A stretch of DNA of 64,000 bases, from assembly GCA_905202125.1 (NCBI GenBank), contig CAJKQX010000002.1:1-64000 (forward strand), given 5' to 3'. The position numbers were made by a program, and so were the translations under genes. Every line of letters starts with the position of its first letter. Position 1 is the stretch's first letter. The notes under the pieces were generated by a model. The model saw only the letters and a program-made list of their open reading frames with translations. It did no database searches and was not told the origin of the DNA. This document shows, in pieces, positions 15,114 to 25,132 of the stretch. Source of the stretch: an uncultured Prevotella sp. GTDB taxonomy: Bacteria; Bacteroidota; Bacteroidia; Bacteroidales; Bacteroidaceae.

Positions 15114-17588
15114 TCAGTCTTTGAAATAAACCCTTTTCACGCGGTTGCTTATTCCCGTGAGCACCTCGTATGGTATTGTGTCTATGGCGTCGGAGAGCAC
15201 TGTCACGGGCAGGTCGTCGCCGAATATTTCGACGCTGTCGCCCTCTTTGCAGTTGATACCCGTCACATCGATCATCGCCACGTCCATGCAGATGTTACCC
15301 ACGTATTCGGCACGCTGTCCGTTCACGAGGCAATAACAATTGCGGTTGCCCAGTTTGCGGTTCAGTCCGTCGGCATATCCTATCGGGATGGCTGCTATCA
15401 CGCTGTCGCGTAGTATCTTGCCCTTGCGGCTGTATCCGATGGTGTCGCCTGCCGGCACATCGCGCATTTGCAGTATTGTAGTGCGCAGAGTGCTCACGTT
15501 GTTTATTATCCGGTTGTTGCGCGAGTTGATGCCATACAGTCCCAATCCCAGTCGGCACATGTCGAGCTGACGTTCGGGGAAATGCTCGATGCCGGCCGAA
15601 TTGTCGATGTGTCGCAATATCTTGTGCGGGAAGGCTGCCTGTATGCGCTTGCTGCCCTTGTCGAACAGTTCGAACTGATGATGCGAGAAATCGTCAAAAC
15701 AGTCTGCATCGCTGCCCACGAAATGTGAGAACACCGAGCGCGGGATGATGGCGTTCTGATGTTTCAGCCGGTCTATGAGTCGGTCGATGTCCTTCTCCGG
15801 ATCGAATCCGAGACGGTGCATACCCGTGTCGAGCTTCAGGTGCACCGGATAGTTGGTGATGCCCTCTTTTCGGGCGGCGTTGATGAGCGCGTCGAGCAGT
15901 CGGAAACTGTATACCTCGGGTTCCAGCTTGTGGTCGAACATGGTCTTGAAAGCCGACATTTCGGGATTCATTATCATGATGCTCTGCGTGATGCCGTTCT
16001 TGCGCAGCGTCACTCCCTCATCTGCCACGGCTACTGCCAGATAGTCCACATGATGGTCTTGCAGCGTCTTGGCTATCTCCACCGATCCGGCACCGTATGC
16101 GTCGGCCTTGATCATGCACACGATTTTGGTCTCCGGGCGCATGAACGAGCGGTAGTAGTTGAGGTTTTTGACCACGGCGTTGAGGTTGACCTCGAGAATT
16201 GTCTCGTGCACTTTCTCCACTAAGAGTTCGGTGATGTTGTCAAAACCGAAACTGCGCGCGCCCTTGAGCAGTATCACTTCGTTGTGCAACTGTTGGAACA
16301 CACGGCTGTGGACGAACGACTCGCAGTCGTCAAAGAAATATTTCTCAGCTATGTCAATCTTATTGGCCTGTGATGCAATCTGCGGGCCTATGCCGATAAA
16401 TTTTGTCACATCGCGCTTGCGTGCCAGTGTCGACACCTCGGCGTACAGCTTTTCCGGCTCTTCGCCGCTCTGATATATGTCGCTCAGGATGAGTGTGCGC
16501 TTGCGTCCGTTGTGGTCAGGGCGGCGGTTCATGAAGTCGAGCGCGATGTCGAGCGAGTTGATGTCCGAGTTGTAAGAGTCGTTGATGAGTGTGCATCCAT
16601 GGCGTCCCTCCTTCACCTCAAGACGCATTGCCACAGGTTCGAGCCGTGCCATACGCTCTCTCAGAGTGGCGCGGTCAAGACCTAAGTGCAATGCCACGAT
16701 GGCGCAGGCAAACGAGTTGCGTATCGACGCATCGTCTATGAACGGCAATGTGTAGTACTCCTCGGTGCCTCCATATATATAATGTATGTTGGTGGAAGTG
16801 TCCCTTTTGTCAATCGTCTTGACGTAGAAGGCTGCTCCGGAATCGCTTGTCGACCATGCCAGACGCTCGCCTTTGTATTTGTTTCGGGCCATCTCGCCGC
16901 TTATGACCTTGTCGTCGGCGTTGTAGACCAGTGTCGATGCGTTGTGGAAAAGAGTCATCTTCTCGTGGCATTTGGCCTCTATCGACTCGAAATTCTCCTG
17001 ATGTGCCGACCCGATATTGGTGATCACGCTGATTGTGGGTTGAATGATGTCGCGCAGGGCGAGCATCTCTCCCGGTAAGCTTATTCCTGCCTCGAATATG
17101 CCCAATTGTGTTTGCTCGTTCATGAGCCATACCGAAAGGGGCACACCTGTCTGCGAGTTGTAGCTGCGCGGCGAACGTATCACGCTCAGATTGGGGCTCA
17201 TCAGTTGGTAAATCCATTCCTTGACTACAGTCTTGCCATTGCTGCCCGTGATACCCACAATGGGTATGTCGAACTCGTCGCGATGGCGTTCGGCCAGGCG
17301 TTGCAGTGCGATCAGAGTGTTCTCCACTTTCAGGAAATTGGCGTCGGGATACGCTGTCTCGTAGTTGTCGGGCAGCGATGACACCACGAAATTGCGTACG
17401 CCGCGGTCGTATAATGATGGAATATAGTTGTGGCCGTCGTTGCGTTGGGATGTAAGAGCGAAAAACAAAGATTCTTCGGGGAAACAAAGCGAGCGGCTGT
17501 CAGTGAGCAAAAAAGCGATGTTTGAGTTTGAGTGACCCAATCGGTGCGCTCCGATAAGTGTTGCAACTCTTTCGATATTATAAATCAT
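15114..17588 (-). CDS. murF-alr: bifunctional MurF ligase / alanine racemase
   Basis: An 824-residue fusion typical of Bacteroidetes. The N-terminal part (about 1-445) is UDP-MurNAc-tripeptide:D-Ala-D-Ala ligase, with the ATP loop GITGSNGKTVVKEW near residue 113, NIGSAHQENF, and the C-terminal ligase domain with NDSYNSDINSLDIAL. The C-terminal part (about 455-824) is PLP-dependent alanine racemase: the PLP lysine is in MIKADAYGAG near 492, the catalytic tyrosine in DTIGYSRKG near 717, and GLYGIN lies between. The fusion couples D-Ala supply to its use in peptidoglycan precursor synthesis. It is a single-gene unit with a -7 box TAAGTTTG on the minus strand at 17612-17619. Some fused MurF halves work alone without an active racemase, but both sets of residues are intact here. 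Confidence 0.95.
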   Translation of the reverse strand: MIYNIERVATLIGAHRLGHSNSNIAFLLTDSRSLCFPEESLFFALTSQRNDGHNYIPSLYDRGVRNFVVSSLPDNYETAYPDANFLKVENTLIALQRLAERHRDEFDIPIVGITGSNGKTVVKEWIYQLMSPNLSVIRSPRSYNSQTGVPLSVWLMNEQTQLGIFEAGISLPGEMLALRDIIQPTISVITNIGSAHQENFESIEAKCHEKMTLFHNASTLVYNADDKVISGEMARNKYKGERLAWSTSDSGAAFYVKTIDKRDTSTNIHYIYGGTEEYYTLPFIDDASIRNSFACAIVALHLGLDRATLRERMARLEPVAMRLEVKEGRHGCTLINDSYNSDINSLDIALDFMNRRPDHNGRKRTLILSDIYQSGEEPEKLYAEVSTLARKRDVTKFIGIGPQIASQANKIDIAEKYFFDDCESFVHSRVFQQLHNEVILLKGARSFGFDNITELLVEKVHETILEVNLNAVVKNLNYYRSFMRPETKIVCMIKADAYGAGSVEIAKTLQDHHVDYLAVAVADEGVTLRKNGITQSIMIMNPEMSAFKTMFDHKLEPEVYSFRLLDALINAARKEGITNYPVHLKLDTGMHRLGFDPEKDIDRLIDRLKHQNAIIPRSVFSHFVGSDADCFDDFSHHQFELFDKGSKRIQAAFPHKILRHIDNSAGIEHFPERQLDMCRLGLGLYGINSRNNRIINNVSTLRTTILQMRDVPAGDTIGYSRKGKILRDSVIAAIPIGYADGLNRKLGNRNCYCLVNGQRAEYVGNICMDVAMIDVTGINCKEGDSVEIFGDDLPVTVLSDAIDTIPYEVLTGISNRVKRVYFKD

Positions 17589-17650
17589 TTTGATTGTATT
17601 TTTTTGACGTGCAAACTTACAACATTTTTTTGACTTACGATAGATGCAAT

Positions 17651-17727
17651 AAAAAAAATACCGATTCTTTTGTTAATCCGGGCGTTGTTGGTGCATCGCC
17701 CGGTATTTATCACAAAAGAATCGGTAT
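17651..17727 (-). terminator. long hairpin terminator after the GH43 gene
   Basis: Arms ATACCGATTCTTTTGT (17658-17673) and ACAAAAGAATCGGTAT (17712-17727) are perfect complements, enclosing a second GC-rich stem CCGGGCG/CGCCCGG. On the minus strand the stem is followed by a T run (17651-17657). Confidence 0.85.
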
Positions 17728-17743
17728 TTTCCGGTGTATGCAA

Positions 17744-19333
17744 TCAGAACACCCTTATCTCAAAAATGCTCCATGCGTTGGTCGCATCCACCTCGTCGGC
17801 ACCATCGGCTGTGGGCGGCACGTCGGCTCCGGTTATCGTGATGCGCACGTAGCGGGCTTTCACGCTGTTGCCGCTATCGCTCGTATCGGTCACCAGCGAT
17901 TGCGGAGCGCCGCTCGTGGTGCGGTCGGCAAACATCTGCCATGAGGTGTTGGCGGCCGCCTGTTTCATGTCTTTGGCCTTGTCGGAAGAGAGATATTCTA
18001 TCTTGTAACGATAGGTGCGGTTGGTGAATTCGAACAAGGTCTCCACCTTCTTTATCTTTTGATCTTTTTCAAGATCGATGATTATCCACGGGTTTACAGC
18101 CTCCACGCCCGGGTCCCAGTGGGTGCCGTAGTTCTCGTCCACGGCGTAGTTGCCCAGGAATGTGAATTTGGCGTTGGGTGTGCGGTAGCGTCTGTCGTTG
18201 TGAGAGGCATCGTATACGCGGGCCGAAGATACCATGGTGGGTTTCTTGTAAGCCAGATTCCTGCCGTCATAGCGTGTGGCTCCCTTCACCACATCAACTC
18301 CGCGGTGAGTGGGGTGTATCTCTTTGATGCTGCCGTCGGGTGCAAAGAATACCTCATCGATACATGTCTGGCGCTTGCTGTCGATGAATGGGAAATGCTG
18401 GCGGTGGTATGCTATGAAGGTACGTCCGTCGTAGTCGAACATCGAGTGATGTCCCGGTCCGAGGATATGGTTGAGGTCGTCGCGCTCCAGTATAGGCGTT
18501 GTCATCGATCCGTTCAGTTCGCGGTAAGGTCCGGTGATGTTTTCCGAGACGGCGTATCTCACGTTGTAGTTCTCGCTGCCGTTGAACGACCACATCAGAT
18601 AGTACAGTCCGTTGCGCTTGTACAGGAACGATGCTTCAAACATGTTGCGTATGCCTTCCACGCTCTTGAAATGGTAAGTGCCGATGAACTCGTTGTTGCC
18701 GGTCTCGGTGAAACGTTTGTCCTCGTTGTCGATGGCGATGCGTCCGTCGGCGTCAAACTTGAGTTTCATGATTTTGAAATATCCGTTGTCGGTCGTGATA
18801 TACATCGTGTTGTCATCGTCGAGGAAGAACTGTCCGTCGTATCCTTGATACAGCATCTTGCCGGGAGCAATCGCGTTGGCGTCAGTCCAGGGCCCTGTGG
18901 GCGAGTCGGACATGGCCACAAAGGTCTTGCAGTCGATGCCATACATCAGATAGTATTTCTGTGTAGAGGGGTTGTAGATGAAGCTCGGCGCCCACAAGGC
19001 GGTCGTTCCGGCATAGTCGGTCCATGATTTTGGCAGACTGAGTGGCTTGTTCTGCCATCGGCGGCAGTCTTTCGAGTACCACATCTGTGTGGGATACACA
19101 TTGCCGCCTCCGGCTCCGTCGTTGGTGCCGTAGGCATAAAAAGTGTCGGTCTTTTTGTCGTACACGATGCTCGCATCTGCCAGATAGGCCGGTATCACCG
19201 GGTTGCCCGTCGACGGAGCAAACACACTCATGTCCTCGCCTTGAATGGTATGCTGACCATTGACATTGCCGGGAATGACGGCAAAGGCGGCTGTTAACGT
19301 TATCAGAAAAGCTTTTCGAATAGTGGTTGTCAT
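17744..19333 (-). CDS. secreted glycoside hydrolase family 43 with C-terminal discoidin-like domain
   Basis: A 529-residue exported enzyme of the GH43 type, acting on arabinose-, xylose- or galactose-containing glycans; the exact linkage cannot be read. A signal peptide (about 1-27) precedes the five-blade propeller. The catalytic base is in PAYLADASIVYDKK, the middle Asp in ALWAPSFIYN, and the acid Glu probably in MFEASFLYKRNGLYYLMWS. HILGPGHHSMF is the conserved late blade motif. Residues about 385-525 look like an F5/8 type C (CBM32-like) binding domain (NYGTHWDPGVEAVNPWIIID). It lies 61 bases after the GSCFA gene and may be read from the same transcript. No SusC/SusD pair is nearby, so it is not part of a classical polysaccharide locus in view. 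Confidence 0.88.
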   Translation of the reverse strand: MTTTIRKAFLITLTAAFAVIPGNVNGQHTIQGEDMSVFAPSTGNPVIPAYLADASIVYDKKTDTFYAYGTNDGAGGGNVYPTQMWYSKDCRRWQNKPLSLPKSWTDYAGTTALWAPSFIYNPSTQKYYLMYGIDCKTFVAMSDSPTGPWTDANAIAPGKMLYQGYDGQFFLDDDNTMYITTDNGYFKIMKLKFDADGRIAIDNEDKRFTETGNNEFIGTYHFKSVEGIRNMFEASFLYKRNGLYYLMWSFNGSENYNVRYAVSENITGPYRELNGSMTTPILERDDLNHILGPGHHSMFDYDGRTFIAYHRQHFPFIDSKRQTCIDEVFFAPDGSIKEIHPTHRGVDVVKGATRYDGRNLAYKKPTMVSSARVYDASHNDRRYRTPNAKFTFLGNYAVDENYGTHWDPGVEAVNPWIIIDLEKDQKIKKVETLFEFTNRTYRYKIEYLSSDKAKDMKQAAANTSWQMFADRTTSGAPQSLVTDTSDSGNSVKARYVRITITGADVPPTADGADEVDATNAWSIFEIRVF

Positions 19334-19394
19334 AAATATGGTTTCGTTTGATTAATGGTCGGGTGGGGCTGGGGTGCCTCGTTGTCATGTCCGT

Positions 19395-20231
19395 TTATTC
19401 TGTCTGCGGGGCTTGTTTCAGCCACGGACGTGGCATGTTCGGATATTTCTCGGCCATGGCATCGGCCTTTCGGCGTGTTGCAGCAATGAATTCTTTGTAT
19501 TCTGAAGAATCGGGATTGAACGGCTTGTGGCCGAAGGCTTCTTTCAGAGGACGCCATTCGGCGATGAAGCGGTGTGTCTCCTCGCTCAAAAAACAAGCCG
19601 AGAAACGCTCCCATATATACTCAACGGCCTGAGCCGAAGGATGGAGCATGTCCTCTTTATAGAAACGGTAATCGCGCAACTCATCGTTTATGATTTCGTA
19701 AGCCGGAAAATAAACCGCTCTTCCTGCATACTTCCGGGTCAGCCGGTCGGCTGCAAGAAGCAGCACGGATTTGGACAGCTGGCTCCCGTGAAAGCCGTAT
19801 TTGGCATATCGTATGGGACTGACCGTGATGATGATTTTGATTGATGGGTTGCGCTCAATGAGTTTGTCGATGGCTGCCGACAGATATTCGCAACATTGGT
19901 CCACCGTCAGTTGCTCTTCGCGAAACAGGTTGTGAGGGCGTTTCCGACAGTTGTCCACTATCTCGTCTGTTCCCTTCAGTATGTAAACATGGTTGGTGCC
20001 AAGAGTGAAGACGGCCACTGCCAGTGGCTCGCCTTCGTATTTCTCGACGCTATGGAGTATGCTTGCCGGATTGTACATCACCCCGAACGGATTGATGACT
20101 GTATCGAAGAGCTCCTCTTCAAACCTGTGCCCGATGTTGTCGGCGAAACATGAGCCGATGAAGAGGATACGTTCGCATGGACTGATGAGAAACGGCGGTT
20201 TTTCGATATTGACAATTGTCCTGAACTTCAT
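19395..20231 (-). CDS. GSCFA domain protein
   Basis: A 278-residue protein of the GSCFA family, named for the motif visible here as FIGSCFADNIG near residue 20. The family is distantly related to SGNH/GDSL esterases: the Ser of GSCFA and a late Asp-His (DMLHPSAQAVEYIWERF) fit the catalytic set, and GTNHVYIL and SPIRYAKYGFHGSQLSK are further shared blocks. The substrate is unknown; acylated surface glycans are a reasonable guess. The start at 20231 (MKFRTIVNIEKPPFLIS) is chosen because it follows the YfhO stop by 13 bases; an upstream Met would overlap it. Confidence 0.88.
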   Translation of the reverse strand: MKFRTIVNIEKPPFLISPCERILFIGSCFADNIGHRFEEELFDTVINPFGVMYNPASILHSVEKYEGEPLAVAVFTLGTNHVYILKGTDEIVDNCRKRPHNLFREEQLTVDQCCEYLSAAIDKLIERNPSIKIIITVSPIRYAKYGFHGSQLSKSVLLLAADRLTRKYAGRAVYFPAYEIINDELRDYRFYKEDMLHPSAQAVEYIWERFSACFLSEETHRFIAEWRPLKEAFGHKPFNPDSSEYKEFIAATRRKADAMAEKYPNMPRPWLKQAPQTE

Positions 20232-20244
20232 GGTTGATGTCGTG

Positions 20245-22734
20245 TCAGATTCTATTCTTTTTTCGCAAATCAAAGAATATTCCCAAACCAATCGCAAGCA
20301 GGAGGACAGCATAGGATATGTATGCCATTGTCTCGGTGTTTCTCACCGATTTGGGCTTGAAAGTGAGAGTCACTTCATGTCTGCCCGGTGCTATCTGCAT
20401 GGCGCGGAGTATGTAGTTGACACGTCCGAGTTCGGTTTTGGCTCCGTCGACAGTAGCTTCCCATCCGGGGTAATAAATCTCCGAGAACACGAGTATGCCG
20501 CCTTTGTCTGACTGAACGTCGTAAACCAGCTCGTTGGGTTCGTATTTCTTGAGAGTGGCAAGCGATGTTCCGGTTTGAGCAATGGCTTTTCCCAATTGCT
20601 TTTCAAATTTCTTGTCGGCCACCGCTTCGTGATGAAGATTTATCTTGCCTATGCTTTCCATCTCCTCGTTGGCGTTGTTCACATATCCAATTTTGTCCAC
20701 GAACCATGCGTTGCCGTAGGCATACGGATTGCGGATGGGAGCCGTATGGTCGCCTTGCAGTGGCAGTATGAAATATTTGGCGTTGAGCATGTTGAGTACC
20801 GGGAATATCGAGTCGCCCGGCACATGGGTTATGTCACCCTCGGCCTCGAATATCTTTTGTCCCAAGACATTCATCTCGGGAGAGATGTAACGTGTAATCA
20901 TGTCGTTGTAGCGCCCGAGCTTTGCGGCGTGATATCCGCCAATGCTCTTATGGTAGTATGATGTCTCGTTCTCGTTGAACGTGTTGGATGCGAGGTTCAG
21001 CACACGATAATCGAGCGACTTGTCCTGCAAGATCAGTTTGTCGGTTTCGGTCATCTGCTGTGGTGTTTCGCGTACGTTCTTCTCCACAAACATACCGTCG
21101 TTGAGATAGCGTTTGTTGATTTGCCACATGTCGATGAGGCACAGCACGGTCAGACATGTCACCATCGAGGTGGTGTTGAGCTTCTTGGCTTTGTATAGCA
21201 GGAGAATGAACGTGCCGATAATGATGATTATCACCGAGCGCCAACAGTCGGCCGTGAATATGGCTTGGCGCATGGAGCGCAGGTTGTCGAGCAAGGGATT
21301 GAGGTATTCGGCGGGTATCTGGCTCATGGCAGACATCTCGCTTGCCGACACGAAATCGCTGAAGAACACGCCAGGCATGAGGGCAAAGAGTATTGCTATG
21401 CCACCTGTGAGCAGGAAAGAAACGTAGACATATTTTATCTTTCGGGTCAAGATGGACGGGTCGTCCACAATTGTCTTGAGCGCCAACATGGCGAGCAGAG
21501 GTATGGTAAACTCGGCTATGACGAGTATCGAGGCCACGGTGCGGAACTTGGAGTACATTGGCATGTAGTCGATAAAGAGGTCGGTGAACCACATGAAATT
21601 GTGTCCCCATGCCAGCAATACTGACAGCACGGTGGCCGAGAGTAATGCCCACTTGATGCCTCCTTTGACTATGAACAGTCCGAGAACGAAGAGCATCAGC
21701 ACGAATGCGCCCACATACACCGGTCCGCTCGTTCCCGGCTGGTCGCCCCAGTATTGTCCCAACTGCTGATAAATCTGCATAAAGTCGGGCGATGCGTTCT
21801 TCATTGCAATCTCATTGTTGGTCAGCGGCACCGATGCACCGCCTTTGGTGTTGGGCACGAGCAATGTCCACGTCTCGTCGATGCCGTAGCTCCACTGCGT
21901 GATGTAGTCGCGCTCCAGACCGCTACTGGTGTTGTTGGGCTTGTCCTTCTTCACCAGTTCACTTTTGCCACGCATCGACTCCTGACTGTATTGCCACGTA
22001 TGATAAAGGTTGGACAGGTTCATGCAGATACCGATGGCGGCACCGGCGATACACACTGCCGTAGCTTTGCCAAATGCGGCGAGCGTCTTGTGGCGTATCG
22101 CCTCTATGAGCCATGCAATGAAAATGAACAGAATGACAAACAGATAATAGTAGGTCATCTGTATGTGGTTGGCCTGAATCTCGAGGGCCGTGAACAGCGC
22201 CGTGACGGCAAATCCCCACAGATAACGTCCCCTATAGGCCAGGACGATACCCGCAATCATGGGCGGCAGATAGGCCAAAGCGATGACTTTCCATATATGA
22301 CCGGCTGCAATGATGATGAAGAAATAACTGCTGAATGCCCATATTATCGAGCCGAGGGCGGCCAACGACTGTCTGAAATCGAATGCGCGCAGCAAGATGT
22401 AGAATCCCAAGAGATATGCGAAGACGTACCACACGTTCTCCGGTAGCCACAGATGATAAAACTTGCCGATGCCGTTGAGTACGTTGGCACTCTCATAGGA
22501 TGGGGCCATCTGATATGTGGGCATGCCGCAAAACAGTGAGTTGGTCCATCGTGTGGGCTCGCCCGTACGCTTGTAGTACTCGGTGAGTTCCTCGCCGGCG
22601 CCGCGTCCGGCCGATGAGTCGTGACGGAAAAGTATGCGGCCTTCGATATCGGCCGGAAAGAAATAAGCGAGAGATAGAATTGCGAACAACACCACAACCA
22701 GAATGTCCGGCAGGCACGATTTCAATGTCTTCAT
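20245..22734 (-). CDS. YfhO family multi-spanning membrane protein
   Basis: An 829-residue protein with about 12-14 membrane helices and a C-terminal soluble domain (about 620-790), ending in a last helix and RKKNRI. It belongs to the YfhO/DUF6044-like group, related to GT-C glycosyltransferases that use lipid-linked sugars. The early loop FFPADIEGRILFRHDSS and the TRWTNSLFCGMPTYQMAPS segment (positions 59-77) contain the acidic and aromatic residues expected at a GT-C active site. In Gram-positives YfhO glycosylates lipoteichoic acid; here the acceptor is unknown. It is the first gene of a likely three-gene unit with the GSCFA and GH43 genes. Confidence 0.87.
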   Translation of the reverse strand: MKTLKSCLPDILVVVLFAILSLAYFFPADIEGRILFRHDSSAGRGAGEELTEYYKRTGEPTRWTNSLFCGMPTYQMAPSYESANVLNGIGKFYHLWLPENVWYVFAYLLGFYILLRAFDFRQSLAALGSIIWAFSSYFFIIIAAGHIWKVIALAYLPPMIAGIVLAYRGRYLWGFAVTALFTALEIQANHIQMTYYYLFVILFIFIAWLIEAIRHKTLAAFGKATAVCIAGAAIGICMNLSNLYHTWQYSQESMRGKSELVKKDKPNNTSSGLERDYITQWSYGIDETWTLLVPNTKGGASVPLTNNEIAMKNASPDFMQIYQQLGQYWGDQPGTSGPVYVGAFVLMLFVLGLFIVKGGIKWALLSATVLSVLLAWGHNFMWFTDLFIDYMPMYSKFRTVASILVIAEFTIPLLAMLALKTIVDDPSILTRKIKYVYVSFLLTGGIAILFALMPGVFFSDFVSASEMSAMSQIPAEYLNPLLDNLRSMRQAIFTADCWRSVIIIIIGTFILLLYKAKKLNTTSMVTCLTVLCLIDMWQINKRYLNDGMFVEKNVRETPQQMTETDKLILQDKSLDYRVLNLASNTFNENETSYYHKSIGGYHAAKLGRYNDMITRYISPEMNVLGQKIFEAEGDITHVPGDSIFPVLNMLNAKYFILPLQGDHTAPIRNPYAYGNAWFVDKIGYVNNANEEMESIGKINLHHEAVADKKFEKQLGKAIAQTGTSLATLKKYEPNELVYDVQSDKGGILVFSEIYYPGWEATVDGAKTELGRVNYILRAMQIAPGRHEVTLTFKPKSVRNTETMAYISYAVLLLAIGLGIFFDLRKKNRI

Positions 22735-23053
22735 TGATATAAAAGTTTATATTCTTAATATTCGGGATTTTAATATAATGTGCAAATTTATATAAATTCT
22801 GTGATATTTGACCCTTTATGATGAATTAATTCATTTTTAAAGTCCGTGAGCACAGCTTTATAAGTACATTGGCGGATACCATTGACATGAAATGAACATA
22901 TTAGCGGATATTGCCCTATTTAACTTATTTTTTCATGCCTTTTGTCAGATAATCGAAAGATTGGATTATTTTTGCATAGGCGGTTGGTCGTGATTCTTAA
23001 CAGGATGTTCTGTTGAAAGCAATGCCGACCGACTCGACGAAAGATATAAAACG
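22735..23053. other. divergent promoter region between the YfhO gene and the two-component system
   Basis: These 319 AT-rich bases separate divergent genes. A plus-strand promoter (22941-22974) and a minus-strand -7 box TAAATTTG (22783-22790) are the only sites recognised. No gene or hairpin of note is seen. Confidence 0.6.
22941..22974 (+). promoter_or_regulatory. promoter of the two-component system
   Basis: TTTG at 22941-22944 and TATTTTTG at 22967-22974, 22 bases apart (slightly long), give a leader of about 70 bases before the response regulator. Confidence 0.6.
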
Positions 23054-23731
23054 ATGAAAATACTTCTGATAGAGGATGATGCCGACCTTCGCGATATTGT
23101 GGTGAGGTCGTTGGTAAAGGAACGCTATGTGGTGGAGACCGCCTCCGACTGTGCGGCAGCTCGTACCAAGTTGGCCGCTTATGAGTACGACTGCGTGTTG
23201 CTCGACATAATGTTGCCAGACGGCAACGGGCTGGACATTCTGCGGGCCATGCCCGACATGGCACATAAAACCAATGTCATAGTGCTCTCGGCCAAAGACT
23301 CTGTCGAGGACAAGGTGAACGGACTCGATCTCGGAGCCGATGATTATTTGGCCAAACCGTTTCATCTCTCCGAACTCAATGCACGTATCAAGAGTGTCAT
23401 GCGGCGTAAGGGCCACGGCCATGAGCAGACGCTCAGCAAGGGTAATGTGACGATAAACACCCGCACGTTCGCTGCCGAGGTGGCCGGAGTACCTCTCGAA
23501 CTCGGACGCAAGGAGTACGAGATACTCTCTTATTTCATGAATCGTCCCGGACGTCTCGTGACCAAACAGACACTGGCCGAGGCCGTCTGGGGCGACTACA
23601 CCGATGTGGCTGACAATTACGATTTCGTGTATGCCCAGATGAAAAATCTGCGCAAACGGCTCAAGACGGCCGCTGCCGACATCGAAATCAAAACCGTCTA
23701 CGGATTCGGATACAAACTCGTTGACCTATGA
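23054..23731 (+). CDS. OmpR/PhoB-type response regulator
   Basis: A 225-residue DNA-binding response regulator. The receiver domain (1-120) has the acidic pair at D8-D9 (LLIEDDADL), the phosphorylation site D51 (VLLDIMLPDGNG), the switch Ser in VIVLSAKD and the conserved Lys in DDYLAKPF. The winged-helix output domain (about 125-225) has ELGRKEYEILSYFMNRPGRL and ends with TVYGFGYKL. It overlaps the sensor kinase gene by 4 bases, so the two are coupled. The regulated genes cannot be told from the sequence. Confidence 0.95.
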   Translation: MKILLIEDDADLRDIVVRSLVKERYVVETASDCAAARTKLAAYEYDCVLLDIMLPDGNGLDILRAMPDMAHKTNVIVLSAKDSVEDKVNGLDLGADDYLAKPFHLSELNARIKSVMRRKGHGHEQTLSKGNVTINTRTFAAEVAGVPLELGRKEYEILSYFMNRPGRLVTKQTLAEAVWGDYTDVADNYDFVYAQMKNLRKRLKTAAADIEIKTVYGFGYKLVDL

Positions 23732-25008
23732 AACTGATTAATTATATCTCGCTCCGCCTCTTTGCCATCGCCGCGGTGGTGCTTACTTTCTGGTCGGTGT
23801 TGTTCTATTTCGCGATTATCGACGAGATAAACGATGAGACAGACGACTCGCTCGAGGATTACGCCGAGCTTGTCATCAAAAGATATCTGTCCGGAGAGAA
23901 GATGCCGACGACATCCATCTCCACTAACAATCAGTATTACCTGCATGAGGTGACGGCCGGGTATGCCGACTCGGTATCGCATGTGCGCTATGCCGATAGT
24001 GAAGTCTACATCAAGTATAAACACGAATATGAGCCGGCGCGTTCGATAGCTTACATCTTCATGACAGACAGCGGACGCTATTATGAAGTGGTGGTATACG
24101 TGCCCACCATCGACAAGGACGACTTGAAAGAGATGCTCTTCTATTGGATAATGTTTCTATCCATAGCCATAATGATTTGCATTGCCACACTCAATGTCTT
24201 CATGGTAAGACGCAGCATGCGGCCGCTCTACAGTCTGCTTCGCGCGATGGATGCTTATCGGCTCGGCCATGGTTCTACCGTGGGTCACAATCCTACGCGT
24301 ATCTCCGAATTTTCTCATATCAGCGATGCCGTGTCGCGTTTGATGATACGCAGCGACAAACTGTATGCCAATCAGAAGATTTTCATAGGCAACGCTTCCC
24401 ACGAGATGCAGACGCCCATAGCTGCTTGCAAGAACAGGCTTGAACTGCTTTTGGAAGAGGGCGGACTCAACGAAATGCAGGCCGGGGAGATAGTGCGCAC
24501 CCTCAATACGCTCAACTCGCTGTCAAAACTCAACCGTTCGCTGCTGATGTTGTGCAAAATCGAAAACGGACAATACTCCGATGTGGAAACTGTGGATATG
24601 GCCGGCATTGTGGCTCCGCTTGTGGACGATTTGCAGACGGTGTTCGCCGACAAGCATATCTCCGTGGAACAGACTGTCGATGCGCCCTGGCTCATAAGCA
24701 TGAGCAAACAGCTCTCAAGGGTTTTCGTGTCCAACGTGTTGAAAAATGCGTTTGTTCACAATGTTGAGTGTGGGGTGGTGAAGATACGGATATATGACGG
24801 TGGCATGACGGTGTCAAATACGGCGACGGGCCGGCCACTCGATACGTCCAGGATATACACCCAGTTTTATCATACTCCTGGCAACAAATCGTCAATGGGA
24901 CTCGGCATGTCTTTGGTCAAAGCGGTATGTGATTTCTATTCCATAGATATACATTACCGTTTTGACGACGGCTTGCATGTGTTTGAATTCAGGTCGGAGG
25001 GGGTTTGA
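23728..25008 (+). CDS. membrane sensor histidine kinase
   Basis: A 426-residue sensor kinase. A first membrane helix (about 10-32) is followed by a periplasmic domain (about 33-135) and a second helix (about 138-160). After a HAMP-like linker the H-box reads NASHEMQTPIA with H225 as the phosphorylated His. The ATPase domain has the N-box VSNVLKNAFVHN, a short DGG turn, and the G-box SSMGLGMSLVKAVCDFY. It has the small C-terminal ATPase domain of the PorY/CusS-like Bacteroidetes kinases. The signal is not known. Confidence 0.94.
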   Translation: MKLINYISLRLFAIAAVVLTFWSVLFYFAIIDEINDETDDSLEDYAELVIKRYLSGEKMPTTSISTNNQYYLHEVTAGYADSVSHVRYADSEVYIKYKHEYEPARSIAYIFMTDSGRYYEVVVYVPTIDKDDLKEMLFYWIMFLSIAIMICIATLNVFMVRRSMRPLYSLLRAMDAYRLGHGSTVGHNPTRISEFSHISDAVSRLMIRSDKLYANQKIFIGNASHEMQTPIAACKNRLELLLEEGGLNEMQAGEIVRTLNTLNSLSKLNRSLLMLCKIENGQYSDVETVDMAGIVAPLVDDLQTVFADKHISVEQTVDAPWLISMSKQLSRVFVSNVLKNAFVHNVECGVVKIRIYDGGMTVSNTATGRPLDTSRIYTQFYHTPGNKSSMGLGMSLVKAVCDFYSIDIHYRFDDGLHVFEFRSEGV

Positions 25009-25132
25009 AAAATCAAGTGGAAGCCACTCGGTGAAGTCTCATTTTCGAGCCGTTTTGGCGACTGCCGACCGTTAATTTCGCCCGTTTTCCTAACTCGTTC
25101 ATTTTCAGCGAGTTGTGAATTTTGTCTTTTTG

